From: JAPLMI01 sp043798375
GTDB lineage: Bacteria; Omnitrophota; Gorgyraeia; 2-01-FULL-45-10
Assembly (NCBI GenBank): GCA_043798375.1
Contig: JAZDOS010000009.1
Location: 1-28,281, forward strand
Direction of reading: 5' to 3'
DNA length: 28,281 nt
Shown here: one piece after another, positions 21,874-28,281 of the stretch
Layout: each line of letters opens with the position of its first letter
How positions within the stretch are numbered: the first letter of the stretch is position 1
Made by a program: the position numbers and the translations under genes
Notes under the pieces: model-generated
Told to the model about the DNA's origin: nothing
Database searches by the model: none
What the model saw: the letters and a program-made list of their open reading frames with translations, nothing else

Positions 21874-22251
21874 TTAGCTCTTATTTACCGCGGCGGGCTC
21901 TGCCTGCTTTTCCTGCAGGGCCTGGCTTTTTGTATCGGCGAGAAGCTTGTCATAAACGGCCTTAATGGCGATCTTTTCGTCCAATATCTTGTCGTACTCG
22001 CCTTTCAACGCCGCCTTCTCGTTCGTCAGCGTCTCGAACTTCGTGGCAAGGTCCATCTTCTCTTTCAGGAGATTGTCATACTCATTCTTGAGAGCGTCTT
22101 TGGCGGTCGCAAGCGCCGACGCCCTCTCCTCCAACACGATCTTCTCGTTAAGAAGCGCTTCGTATTTATCTTTCGATATGCCGCAGCCGGCTAACCCCGC
22201 AAGAGATATTAACGCGATAAATAAAGCGGCCAGTCTCATAACAGACTTCAT
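21874..22251 (-). CDS. Small coiled-coil lipoprotein
   Basis: The 125-residue protein has a lipoprotein signal peptide with lipobox LAGC (cysteine at about residue 23). An almost uninterrupted amphipathic helix follows, containing repeated units of the form YDxLLxEKxxL and xxLTNEKAALKxE (residues about 30-107), and a polar Ala/Gln/Glu-rich tail. The repeats suggest a long coiled coil anchored to a membrane, much like Lpp-type or PilP-adjacent spacer lipoproteins; the partner is unknown. It lies between a peptidoglycan-binding protein gene and the glycosyltransferase gene. Confidence 0.75.
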   Translation of the reverse strand: MKSVMRLAALFIALISLAGLAGCGISKDKYEALLNEKIVLEERASALATAKDALKNEYDNLLKEKMDLATKFETLTNEKAALKGEYDKILDEKIAIKAVYDKLLADTKSQALQEKQAEPAAVNKS

Positions 22252-22346
22252 CTAAATATCCTCCGATTTGCTGTTGTTTGCCTATCGGCAAATCGTCCCG
22301 AGCCGCTGTTGTTTCCACCGGACGGCGAGGGACTACCTCTAATAGC

Positions 22347-22790
22347 CTACTGCTCGACCAGATATCTCTCGAGTTCCGCCCATGTCTTCGGGCCGACTTT
22401 TCCGTCAACCTTAAGGCCCTTCGCCCTCTGGAATTCCAGTATGGCGTTCTTCGTCTTGGGGCCAACCTTTCCGTCGATAGCGCCGATGTAAAAGCCGGCG
22501 TTCTTAAGCGCTTTCTGAATATCCTTGTTCCTCACGGCCATGTCGGATTTAACCGAGGCCGGCTGAGGGGCTATCTGGGGCGCCGCTGTCGGCGGAATCG
22601 TCTCTGTCGCAACTGTCTCGGCGGGCTCCGTGGTCACCAGCGTATCTATTATTTGCGGCGCCATGGCGCCCTGAGCCATCTCATCCATCTGAGTATCGGG
22701 CGGATTCTCGACTTTGCCTTTACATCCGAAAAATGACAGCGGCAGGGCTATCGCCGCTATTACGAATAATACAAAAAATCTTTTCGACAT
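22347..22790 (-). CDS. Peptidoglycan-binding domain protein, probable lipoprotein
   Basis: The 147-residue protein has a signal sequence ending in LSFFGCKG (weak lipobox, cysteine at about residue 23). A Pro/Thr/Glu/Ala-rich linker (about 28-80) leads to one PG_binding_1 domain (about 88-145: IQKALKNAGFYIGAIDGKVG, AILEFQRAKGLKVDG, KVGPKTWAELERYL). The domain binds the cell wall, so the protein should tether the envelope to peptidoglycan. Strong GGAGGAGG ribosome-binding site and promoter upstream. It heads a three-gene unit with the coiled-coil lipoprotein and the glycosyltransferase. Confidence 0.85.
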   Translation of the reverse strand: MSKRFFVLFVIAAIALPLSFFGCKGKVENPPDTQMDEMAQGAMAPQIIDTLVTTEPAETVATETIPPTAAPQIAPQPASVKSDMAVRNKDIQKALKNAGFYIGAIDGKVGPKTKNAILEFQRAKGLKVDGKVGPKTWAELERYLVEQ

Positions 22791-22814
22791 TTCCTCCTCC
22801 TTTCCAGGAAATTA

Positions 22815-22842
22815 ATTATACAACCCCGCAAAACTTTGTCAA
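22815..22842 (-). promoter_or_regulatory. Promoter of the peptidoglycan-binding protein gene
   Basis: On the minus strand, TTGACA (22842-22837), a 16-bp spacer and TATAAT (22820-22815). Short arms ACCCCG and CGGGGT flank the -35, so a stem that may end the pilP transcript overlaps the promoter. Confidence 0.7.
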
Positions 22843-22861
22843 GATATATATAAACGGGGTT

Positions 22862-23293
22862 TTATTCCCTCAATTTAAGTTCGATATTTTTACTGCCATC
22901 GTTCAAGATTACACTGTCCTTCCTGACCTGAATAACCACATAATCGCCGACTTTATCGCCCTTCTTCACTATCATGTCGCCTATCATGGCCTTGGGATTT
23001 TCCGCATTCCACATTATGCCGCCCAAACTGAGGCTCGAGGATGTCGATTTTGAAAAACCTCCGGGCGCGAAAGGGCTTCTGGCCCACGATTTGAATTTTG
23101 TTCTGACTGCCCGCCGTTTTATCTCCGCCGGTTCGTTTACATCCGGCGTATTTTCATTTTGCCGGATAATATCCGGCGTCCCGGAAACGGAAATGGCGCG
23201 TCTTGCCCTTGCGGGAGCGGTTATCCCCCGTATCAGGCTGAAAACCGCGGCTATCCCCAAAACGATTAATATAATAACCTTTTTATTATTCAT
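22862..23293 (-). CDS. PilP/GspC-like periplasmic protein
   Basis: The 143-residue protein has one N-terminal membrane segment (KVIILIVLGIAAVFSLI) and a linker of basic and Pro/Glu residues. A C-terminal beta-barrel HR domain follows (LGGIMWNAENPKAMIGDMIVKKGDKVG, VVIQVRKDSVILNDGSKNIEL), of the kind shared by PilP and GspC, which bind the secretin. It overlaps the PilO-like gene by 8 bp. In gsp-type operons the equivalent position is taken by GspC or GspN. Family assignment rests on domain layout and context. Confidence 0.75.
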   Translation of the reverse strand: MNNKKVIILIVLGIAAVFSLIRGITAPARARRAISVSGTPDIIRQNENTPDVNEPAEIKRRAVRTKFKSWARSPFAPGGFSKSTSSSLSLGGIMWNAENPKAMIGDMIVKKGDKVGDYVVIQVRKDSVILNDGSKNIELKLRE

Positions 23294-23819
23294 ATTCTTT
23301 CATAGAAAAGTACATATCTATTGCCAGCTCGGCCTTAAGTATCGTGCGGTCTTTTTTTAAAGGCAGGATATCAAAACTCCTGATCCGTATCAACCCCTTC
23401 TCCAGCTCATCCAATGAGCCGATGAATGAAGCGAGATTTTTATCATTAGCCTCTATATCCATATTTATATTCAATATCTTATATTGATTGTCCTCATCCA
23501 TCGCCATCTCGGACGGCTTTATTGAGTGAAAGGTTATCCCGTCTTCCTTTCCCTGCCTGGTCAGCTCATCTATGGCCAGCGATGTGTCCTTTTCGGTTAA
23601 TAACATCCTGTCGTTTGATATTTTACCGGCGTTATTTACGATATCCCCGGCGCGAATAACCTCGCTCTCCAATCTTCTGCAGTCCGAATACTTCGCCCTC
23701 ACCGCGGCGGCGAGCGGAATATAAAAAATCATATAGGCCGATAATAGTATGGCCGCCATAGATACCGATACCGCTATCGGTAAATTTTTTTTCGTCAATT
23801 CAAAATTAGCGATTTTCAT
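23286..23819 (-). CDS. PilO-like inner-membrane assembly protein
   Basis: The 177-residue protein has a short cytoplasmic N-terminus, one transmembrane helix (IAVSVSMAAILLSAYMIFYIPL, about 15-36) and a coiled-coil region (VRAKYSDCRRLESEV, RAGDIVNNAG). A ferredoxin-like C-terminal domain follows (GITFHSIKPSEM, LASFIGSLDELEKGLIRIRSFDILPL). This is the layout of PilO/GspM. It overlaps the pilMN gene by 14 bp and the pilP-like gene by 8 bp, so the three are tightly coupled. It should pair with the PilN part of the upstream fusion in the inner-membrane platform. Confidence 0.82.
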   Translation of the reverse strand: MKIANFELTKKNLPIAVSVSMAAILLSAYMIFYIPLAAAVRAKYSDCRRLESEVIRAGDIVNNAGKISNDRMLLTEKDTSLAIDELTRQGKEDGITFHSIKPSEMAMDEDNQYKILNINMDIEANDKNLASFIGSLDELEKGLIRIRSFDILPLKKDRTILKAELAIDMYFSMKEYE

Positions 23820-25404
23820 AGTCCACCCAGCACCTCAATTCAAAATCAACGCCTACGGCCTCCTTGATCCTGCTGGAACTTACAAGTCTCACATTATTAA
23901 AGAGCCCCTTTTCCAGGGTAAGTACGAAGTTGGCGAGAATTTGCTCGCCGTCTTCGTGAGCCACGATACCCCTGATTGTCAGCACGTTGTTTTCCATTTT
24001 GAGCTCTTCCAGATAAATAGTATCCGGGATCAGGTTGGAAAGCTCCGTAAGCACGTCCTCCCATTGCGGTTCTTCCGATAACACTCTGTTCGCCAGCGCC
24101 TGCGCCTCATATTTCATAAGCTCCGGCTGCATGCTTGAAAGCTCCAATTTAGCCGCGGTTATTCTCTTGTTGAAATTATTCAGCTGGATCTTCGCTCCCG
24201 CATATAATAGCATCGAGATTACGATAATCGCGGTAATTACGCCTTCTAACGTTCCCCTCTTCACCGCCATCTTCATTTCGTCTTTGACCCCCGGCGGAAG
24301 CAGGTTGACGCCTTTCCCGGCGTTCAAAGCGGCTCCTGCGGCAATGTCCAGCCTGTACGAAATCTTCTCTTTTTCCGATACAGAGCCTATGTCTGACGGG
24401 ATTCCGTCAAAAATATCTCCGAGCCTGACCTCTACGCCCAACGCTTCCGCCAGCGACTTTACAAGCCCGCCCAAAGACGCGCCTCCGCCGAATATCACCG
24501 CATGATCGATCTTGCCTCCGCCGGCCTGTTCCAGGTAATAATCGAAACATTTGTTAATTTCTTCGGCCAGCTGTTCAACCGGTTGTCTTAATACCGATAA
24601 GAGCTGCGTATCCGAGATTTTATTATCCGCCGCGTTGTTTCCCGAATCGGCAGGTATGCCCCTCTCTCTCTTTACCCCTTCCGCATCCTCCATCGATAAC
24701 TGTATTTTGCACGTGTCGGAAACGATGGGACAGGCTATCGCTTTTGTGAAATCGATTCCCGCGACAGGAAGCTTGCGGGCAAACACGGGGTCATGGCCGC
24801 GGAATATTATCAACTCCGTATTATGCTCCCCTATGTCTATGAAACATTTCGTCTCGCCGCTTTTGCGATAAGCATGCCCGGCAAACCTGTATAGGGCGTA
24901 GGAACCGGCGACGAATGAGGATGGCTTTATCCCGGCCTTCGCCAACAGAGATAAATACTTTTTAACCGTTATATCGGGAGAAACGGCAATCATCACTTCA
25001 TATTTCCTTATACCGCCCTCAACGATATCCCCCAATATCTCAAAATCGAGTACCGACCGGTCAACCGGGAATGGGAAGTAACTTTTGGCTTCCAATTTTA
25101 TTCCTTCGGCCAGTTCTCTTTTTGACATATACGGCGTGATTATCTTCCTGATGGCGGTCTGGGGACAGTTAATCGCGGCGACTACGCTGGACTTCTTTAA
25201 ATCAACGCCCTTTAAGAGATAACGCAAAGCGGAAAGCGTCTCTTTTTCCGGCGCCCCGCCGCCGGTATGATTAATTTCTTTCAGCTCAGCCCTGACGAAA
25301 TGAAAACCTTTCTCCCTTGACTGAAATTGCGCCATCTTTACGGAGGAAGAACCGATGTCGAGGCCGATAATATATTCCTTTTTGAATAAATTCTTAATGT
25401 CCAT
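23806..25404 (-). CDS. PilM-PilN fusion protein (GspL-like platform subunit)
   Basis: Residues 1-360 form an actin-like PilM domain: YIIGLDIGSSSVKMAQF at the start, INCPQTAIRKI, ELAEGIKLEAKSYFPFP, CFIDIGEHNTELIIF, VIFGGGASLGGLVK and DIAAGAALNAG. Residues about 365-532 are a PilN domain: GVNLLPPGVKDE, one transmembrane helix (about 387-403), a coiled coil (NNFNKRITAAKLELS) and the ferredoxin-like domain (TELSNLIPDTIYLEELKMEN). In type IV pilus systems these are usually two proteins; in type II secretion GspL combines them. The predicted transcript start is 3-4 nt before the ATG and no Shine-Dalgarno is seen. Confidence 0.88.
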   Translation of the reverse strand: MDIKNLFKKEYIIGLDIGSSSVKMAQFQSREKGFHFVRAELKEINHTGGGAPEKETLSALRYLLKGVDLKKSSVVAAINCPQTAIRKIITPYMSKRELAEGIKLEAKSYFPFPVDRSVLDFEILGDIVEGGIRKYEVMIAVSPDITVKKYLSLLAKAGIKPSSFVAGSYALYRFAGHAYRKSGETKCFIDIGEHNTELIIFRGHDPVFARKLPVAGIDFTKAIACPIVSDTCKIQLSMEDAEGVKRERGIPADSGNNAADNKISDTQLLSVLRQPVEQLAEEINKCFDYYLEQAGGGKIDHAVIFGGGASLGGLVKSLAEALGVEVRLGDIFDGIPSDIGSVSEKEKISYRLDIAAGAALNAGKGVNLLPPGVKDEMKMAVKRGTLEGVITAIIVISMLLYAGAKIQLNNFNKRITAAKLELSSMQPELMKYEAQALANRVLSEEPQWEDVLTELSNLIPDTIYLEELKMENNVLTIRGIVAHEDGEQILANFVLTLEKGLFNNVRLVSSSRIKEAVGVDFELRCWVDYENR

Positions 25405-25413
25405 ATCTCACAT

Positions 25414-25442
25414 ATTATATATCATAAATGTCTTTTACTCAA
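25414..25442 (-). promoter_or_regulatory. Internal promoter of the pilMN-pilO-pilP genes, near-leaderless
   Basis: On the minus strand, TTGAGT (25442-25437, overlapping the gspK stop codon), a 17-bp spacer and TATAAT (25419-25414). Only 9 nt separate the -10 from the ATG at 25404, so the leader would be about 2-4 nt. Confidence 0.6.
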
Positions 25443-26913
25443 AATTTTCTTTGCGCCAGCCTGCCGGAACCGGGTCTCCGGCATACGTCCGGAATGTGCG
25501 GGCGCCGTCATTGCCCAATATAGTCCTTACTCTTAATCCGCGATTATTATAGCTAACCAGGCAATTTACCATGAAAGCCGTACCCGCATAACAGAATTCC
25601 GTTGTCTGAACGGTATTCGTAAAACCGGAGACCGGCGCAAGCAATGAAGCGTCGGCGTTATCAATAATCGTATTCTTCTCTATAGCGTTAAGATAGGAGC
25701 GGGTGTTTATAAATCCGACAAAACCGGTTGAAAGGTTAAGCCTGTTATAAAAGCCCGTGAACGGGCCGGACGACCTGGACGCTATTATATCATCGGCCAG
25801 GCTTGTTGAAATGCCGGCGCCAAGCGGCAACGGGTCAAAGATGGTCTTGAGGATCTGAAACGGCGCCGTATTTATATTCACAGGCGCCCTGGCAGCAGAA
25901 GCAGAGCCAACCGTATGCGCATTATAGGCGTTTTGGTTTATATAAGAATAGACCGTTACGTAATCCTTAATCGGGTTATAGATTTCGGGCGTAAAACCAG
26001 GAATCTGCTGTAATTCTTCGACTGAATAGAAAGGTTTAACAGCCCGATAATTAATTATATCGATTGAGCGCGCATAAGCGGCAGAACCCGGTATGCCGCA
26101 ATTTTGCATCAGGTTCAACAGAAGCGGTTGAGACGCCGTATTGAGATGGATTTTACTCTCCTCATCTGTGATAGCAACGGATTCTATCGTGCCGGCGCCA
26201 AAACTCATGGGAAACGCGGCGTAACTGCCTGTACTCCAGGAATCTCTTAAACTATCTATGCCATAAAGAATTCTTACATACATCGCATCAACATATACAT
26301 CGCTGGTGCCGACGCCTGTCCGTATACCGCGAAGCCTGAAATCCGGGCTCATCGCCTGCGCCCAGGTAAGGTCCGGTACCACCGCCAGGGAGTAATCAAA
26401 AATGTAGGCAGGCAATGATAAATCTCCTTGCGAAATATAATTGACGCCGTCTGTCGTATAGGAAAATTGCAGCGCCGCGCCGGTGCCTTCGGATGCCCGC
26501 CCGGCCCTGACAAAAAGAATATTTGACGCTATCCGCGAATTTGCGCAATTTGAGTCAAATGTCCTTATGATCGCCTGATCGCTATTGCTATCTATGGCAG
26601 CGCACTTGTCATCTATATACCGCATCATCTCATAATCTTTTTTTACGCCAGGAGATGAAAGCGATGTATCGGCGCCTCTTAAATCCGCGAAGCCCGTCAA
26701 CGACGGATTAAGATAGTCATCCCTCAATACCCGGTATGCCCTCTCTATTCCCGCATCCGCCAGGCTTTTAAGGATAACGTCATCCAGTTGTGAGACAACG
26801 CTCCTGCCCTCGCATGTGATCATATATATCATCGAACCGACTATGGCGCCAAGGACCGTCATGAAGATAAGCGTAAGTAATAATATGAACCCTTTTTTAC
26901 CGCTAAGTTTCAT
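25435..26913 (-). CDS. gspK: GspK-like minor pseudopilin
   Basis: The start is ATG 26913, overlapping the gspJ stop (ATGA); a GTG two codons upstream is less likely. The 492-residue protein has a prepilin leader and hydrophobic helix (KLSGKKG, then FILLLTLIFMTVLGAIVGSM). It lacks the Glu5 found in other pilins, as GspK does. The body has helix-hairpin-helix-type repeats (YSVEELQQIPGFTPEIYNPI; PVNINTAPFQILKTIF), also typical of GspK. It is longer than usual GspK proteins (about 320-330 residues), with an extra N-terminal half of unknown role. It would form the tip of the pseudopilus with GspI and GspJ. Confidence 0.85.
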   Translation of the reverse strand: MKLSGKKGFILLLTLIFMTVLGAIVGSMIYMITCEGRSVVSQLDDVILKSLADAGIERAYRVLRDDYLNPSLTGFADLRGADTSLSSPGVKKDYEMMRYIDDKCAAIDSNSDQAIIRTFDSNCANSRIASNILFVRAGRASEGTGAALQFSYTTDGVNYISQGDLSLPAYIFDYSLAVVPDLTWAQAMSPDFRLRGIRTGVGTSDVYVDAMYVRILYGIDSLRDSWSTGSYAAFPMSFGAGTIESVAITDEESKIHLNTASQPLLLNLMQNCGIPGSAAYARSIDIINYRAVKPFYSVEELQQIPGFTPEIYNPIKDYVTVYSYINQNAYNAHTVGSASAARAPVNINTAPFQILKTIFDPLPLGAGISTSLADDIIASRSSGPFTGFYNRLNLSTGFVGFINTRSYLNAIEKNTIIDNADASLLAPVSGFTNTVQTTEFCYAGTAFMVNCLVSYNNRGLRVRTILGNDGARTFRTYAGDPVPAGWRKENFE

Positions 26914-27440
26914 GCGCACCTTAACAGCACCTTAGTCCGCAGATGAAAAGTCTCAGAGCCGCTTGTCGTATAAAGATCTATCATAACCAGCCGGATCTGC
27001 GAAATTACGGGGCTTGAGCCGAGCCTGGTATTGTTCGCGCCATAATAAGTAAACAATGAATTATCGGCAAGCGGGGCCGGGTTATCGACCGACCTGGCCA
27101 GGGCTGTTGTTTGCGCGCCAACGATCCTGTTTAACGGCTGCCCCGATACGCCCGACCAGCTATATTGAATAGTTTCGATGCAGCCGTCGCTATTCATATC
27201 CGCCGTAAACGTAATGGATGCCGCCGTCGCTGTCGTTATGGACAGCGCCTGATGGAGTTCGTCTGTAATTGTAATAAATGCTCGGGAAGCCTGATCCTTT
27301 ATATTCTGGCGTGAAAACTGGCCGTAGAAAACATTATACGACGTATTATAGACTACCCATACCGCGCCAAGCATGATAGCGATGAGCGCGACGGATATTA
27401 TCAGCTCTATGAGAGTCAATCCTCTCTTATCGGCGCGCAT
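26910..27440 (-). CDS. gspJ: GspJ-like minor pseudopilin
   Basis: The prepilin signature is DKRG|LTLIELIISVALIAIML with Glu5. A body of moderate length follows with globular beta strands (VVYNTSYNVFYGQFSRQ, ITDELHQALSIT, IQYSWSGVSG), as in GspJ. The favoured start is ATG 27440, one base after the gspI stop, which gives 176 residues and a short leader. An ATG at 27470 is possible but would overlap gspI by 29 bases. The gene overlaps gspK by 4 bases (ATGA). Confidence 0.82.
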   Translation of the reverse strand: MRADKRGLTLIELIISVALIAIMLGAVWVVYNTSYNVFYGQFSRQNIKDQASRAFITITDELHQALSITTATAASITFTADMNSDGCIETIQYSWSGVSGQPLNRIVGAQTTALARSVDNPAPLADNSLFTYYGANNTRLGSSPVISQIRLVMIDLYTTSGSETFHLRTKVLLRCA

Positions 27441-27441
27441 C

Positions 27442-27804
27442 TTATGTATCCGAGACATATGTTGCCGCATTTACGCTCATCCGGTCATTCCTGGCATGCC
27501 AATAGACCGTAACGCTTACCTCTCTGAGGCCTGTCCTGGGGGTTGTTGCGGTCACTCCGCGCGTAAACCCCGGGAACCCGTCTACCGCAACAGGAGGGTC
27601 TTCCGAATTTATGCCGGCAAAGTCTTCGTTCCTCAATTCCTCAATCTTCTCCTGAAGAAGATTAGCGGCTATGATCTCATTCTCATTTAAGCCGCCCGCA
27701 AAAAGGGCTGTGTTCACCACCTGCAATAATGTGACGACCCCTGCGCTAAACAGCATTATGGCGAGAAGAACCTCAAGGAGCGTAAAGCCTTTTCTTCCGG
27801 GCAT
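27442..27804 (-). CDS. gspI: GspI-like minor pseudopilin
   Basis: The 120-residue protein starts with prepilin leader MPGRKG and FTLLEVLLAIMLFSAGVVTL with Glu5. It is followed by NENEIIAANLLQEKIEELRN, the extended N-terminal helix of GspI, and a small beta domain (LREVSVTVYWHA). Its length is typical of GspI. The ribosome-binding site GAGG lies 5 nt before the ATG. No gspH gene separates it from gspG. Confidence 0.85.
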   Translation of the reverse strand: MPGRKGFTLLEVLLAIMLFSAGVVTLLQVVNTALFAGGLNENEIIAANLLQEKIEELRNEDFAGINSEDPPVAVDGFPGFTRGVTATTPRTGLREVSVTVYWHARNDRMSVNAATYVSDT

Positions 27805-27836
27805 ACCGGCCTCGTCAACTTTCTTTTGCTATTATA

Positions 27837-28281
27837 CTATCCGCCCGACTGGCTCTGGCCGTTGGAAACGTAAATGTCGTCTCCCATCATGGGTCTGATG
27901 CCCAATAACCTGCCGCGCAGCACACCTGTAGCGCCTATTCCGAGAATCTCGGCCCTGCCGTTCGGGCCAACGGAATATATTACGTAATAATTTCCGTTGG
28001 TAGACACTCTGTAGCCATAAATGTTTGCGCCGTTAAACGGATCCGCCGGGGTCACCGAGATTATCTGCGGAACCGCCGCGCCGAGCGTCGCTGTGGTAAT
28101 GTCCGCCGGATACGAGCCGGTGTGCATCTTGATGCTCTCCACCGCTGTCTGTATCGTTCTCAACTCACCCTTCGCTTTCGCTGTATTTCCTTCGTCCTGC
28201 ATACCCTTGAATCTCGGCAGTGCCATCCCTACCAGTATCGATATTACCGCTATCACTATCAACAGTTCTAAAATCGTAAAA
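27837..28281 (-). CDS. gspG: GspG-like major pseudopilin (5' end outside window)
   Basis: The reading frame is open to the window edge as FTILELLIVIAVISILVGMALP, the mature N-terminus of a pseudopilin with Glu5, so only the short leader peptide is missing. The body contains ELRTIQTAVESIKMHTGSYP and the C-terminal GspG signature TPADPFNGANIYGYR and YYVIYSVGPNGRAE. This corresponds to the DPWG-type calcium-binding loop of the major pseudopilin. The C-terminal tail (RPMMGDDIYVSNGQSQSGG) extends somewhat beyond the usual end. It would form the bulk of the pseudopilus. Confidence 0.9.
   Translation of the reverse strand, partial: FTILELLIVIAVISILVGMALPRFKGMQDEGNTAKAKGELRTIQTAVESIKMHTGSYPADITTATLGAAVPQIISVTPADPFNGANIYGYRVSTNGNYYVIYSVGPNGRAEILGIGATGVLRGRLLGIRPMMGDDIYVSNGQSQSGG

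Noticed and set aside
22275..22300. Small hairpin TTTGCC/GGCAAA and two GCTGTTGTTT copies between the two lipoprotein genes
   Set aside because: The stem is only 6 bp and not followed by a T-run; too weak to call a terminator or regulator.
1..28281. CRISPR arrays, tRNA and rRNA genes
   Set aside because: No regularly spaced repeats, cloverleaf-like sequences with a T-arm GTTCRA signature, or rRNA-conserved segments were noticed on reading either strand.

Overview
The window looks like chromosomal DNA of a Gram-negative, diderm bacterium, most likely a member of the Omnitrophota (candidate phylum Omnitrophica) or a near relative in the PVC/uncultured-lineage area. This is inference from gene content: a TonB-dependent receptor and a porin, a hybrid pseudopilin/Pil assembly operon, paired GH57 glucan enzymes next to a DUF4912 gene, a soluble MgtE-like CBS protein paired with an NRAMP-family transporter, and a DUF2934 gene. 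No rRNA, tRNA or CRISPR array was seen. Apart from the IS transposase and one HTH regulator, every supported gene is on the minus strand.

Layout by position. 1-2300 is an AT-richer accessory patch: a minus-strand gene of unknown function is broken twice, by a group II intron (5' end at 654, running off the left edge) and by an IS630-type element (about 1149-2250). The promoter and ribosome-binding site of that gene survive at 2483-2511 and 2303-2308. 2538-3569 holds a small membrane ORF and a divergent XRE-cupin regulator, with repeated ATTGCGTT elements in between. 3570-10171 is a metal-uptake block: TonB-dependent receptor, CbiO/Q/N-like/M transporter, OprB-like porin and the nickel regulator NikR with a clear palindromic operator. 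10218-15984 holds further metal and membrane genes: ZIP transporter, CNNM/CorC-like protein, DUF502 protein, NRAMP-family protein, soluble MgtE_N-CBS protein and MarC. 16235-21044 holds a DUF2934 protein and a four-gene glucan cluster (secreted acidic protein, DUF4912, GH57 branching enzyme, second GH57 enzyme). 21105-22790 encodes a GT2 glycosyltransferase, a coiled-coil lipoprotein and a peptidoglycan-binding protein. 22862-28281 encodes PilP-, PilO- and fused PilM-PilN-like proteins, then GspK, GspJ, GspI and the 3' part of GspG.

How the genes fit together. The nikR-porin-cbiMN(Q)O run reads as one nickel (less likely cobalt) acquisition operon controlled by NikR, with a separately transcribed TonB receptor just downstream. 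The MgtE_N-CBS / NRAMP / DUF502 / CorC-like run reads as a divalent cation (probably Mg2+) homeostasis operon. The NRAMP protein lacks the canonical DPGN and MPH metal-site motifs and is preceded by a cytosolic MgtE-like sensor that has no channel domain; this pair is the most interesting candidate system. The right-hand operon has gsp gene order (G, I, J, K, then L, M, C positions), but the last three positions are filled by type IV pilus-type PilM/N, PilO and PilP proteins.

Two recurring non-coding patterns stand out: large palindromic repeats with about 22-nt loops at operon boundaries, and near-consensus promoters whose predicted start lies on or a few bases before the start codon (leaderless genes at 2979, 5390 and 25404).
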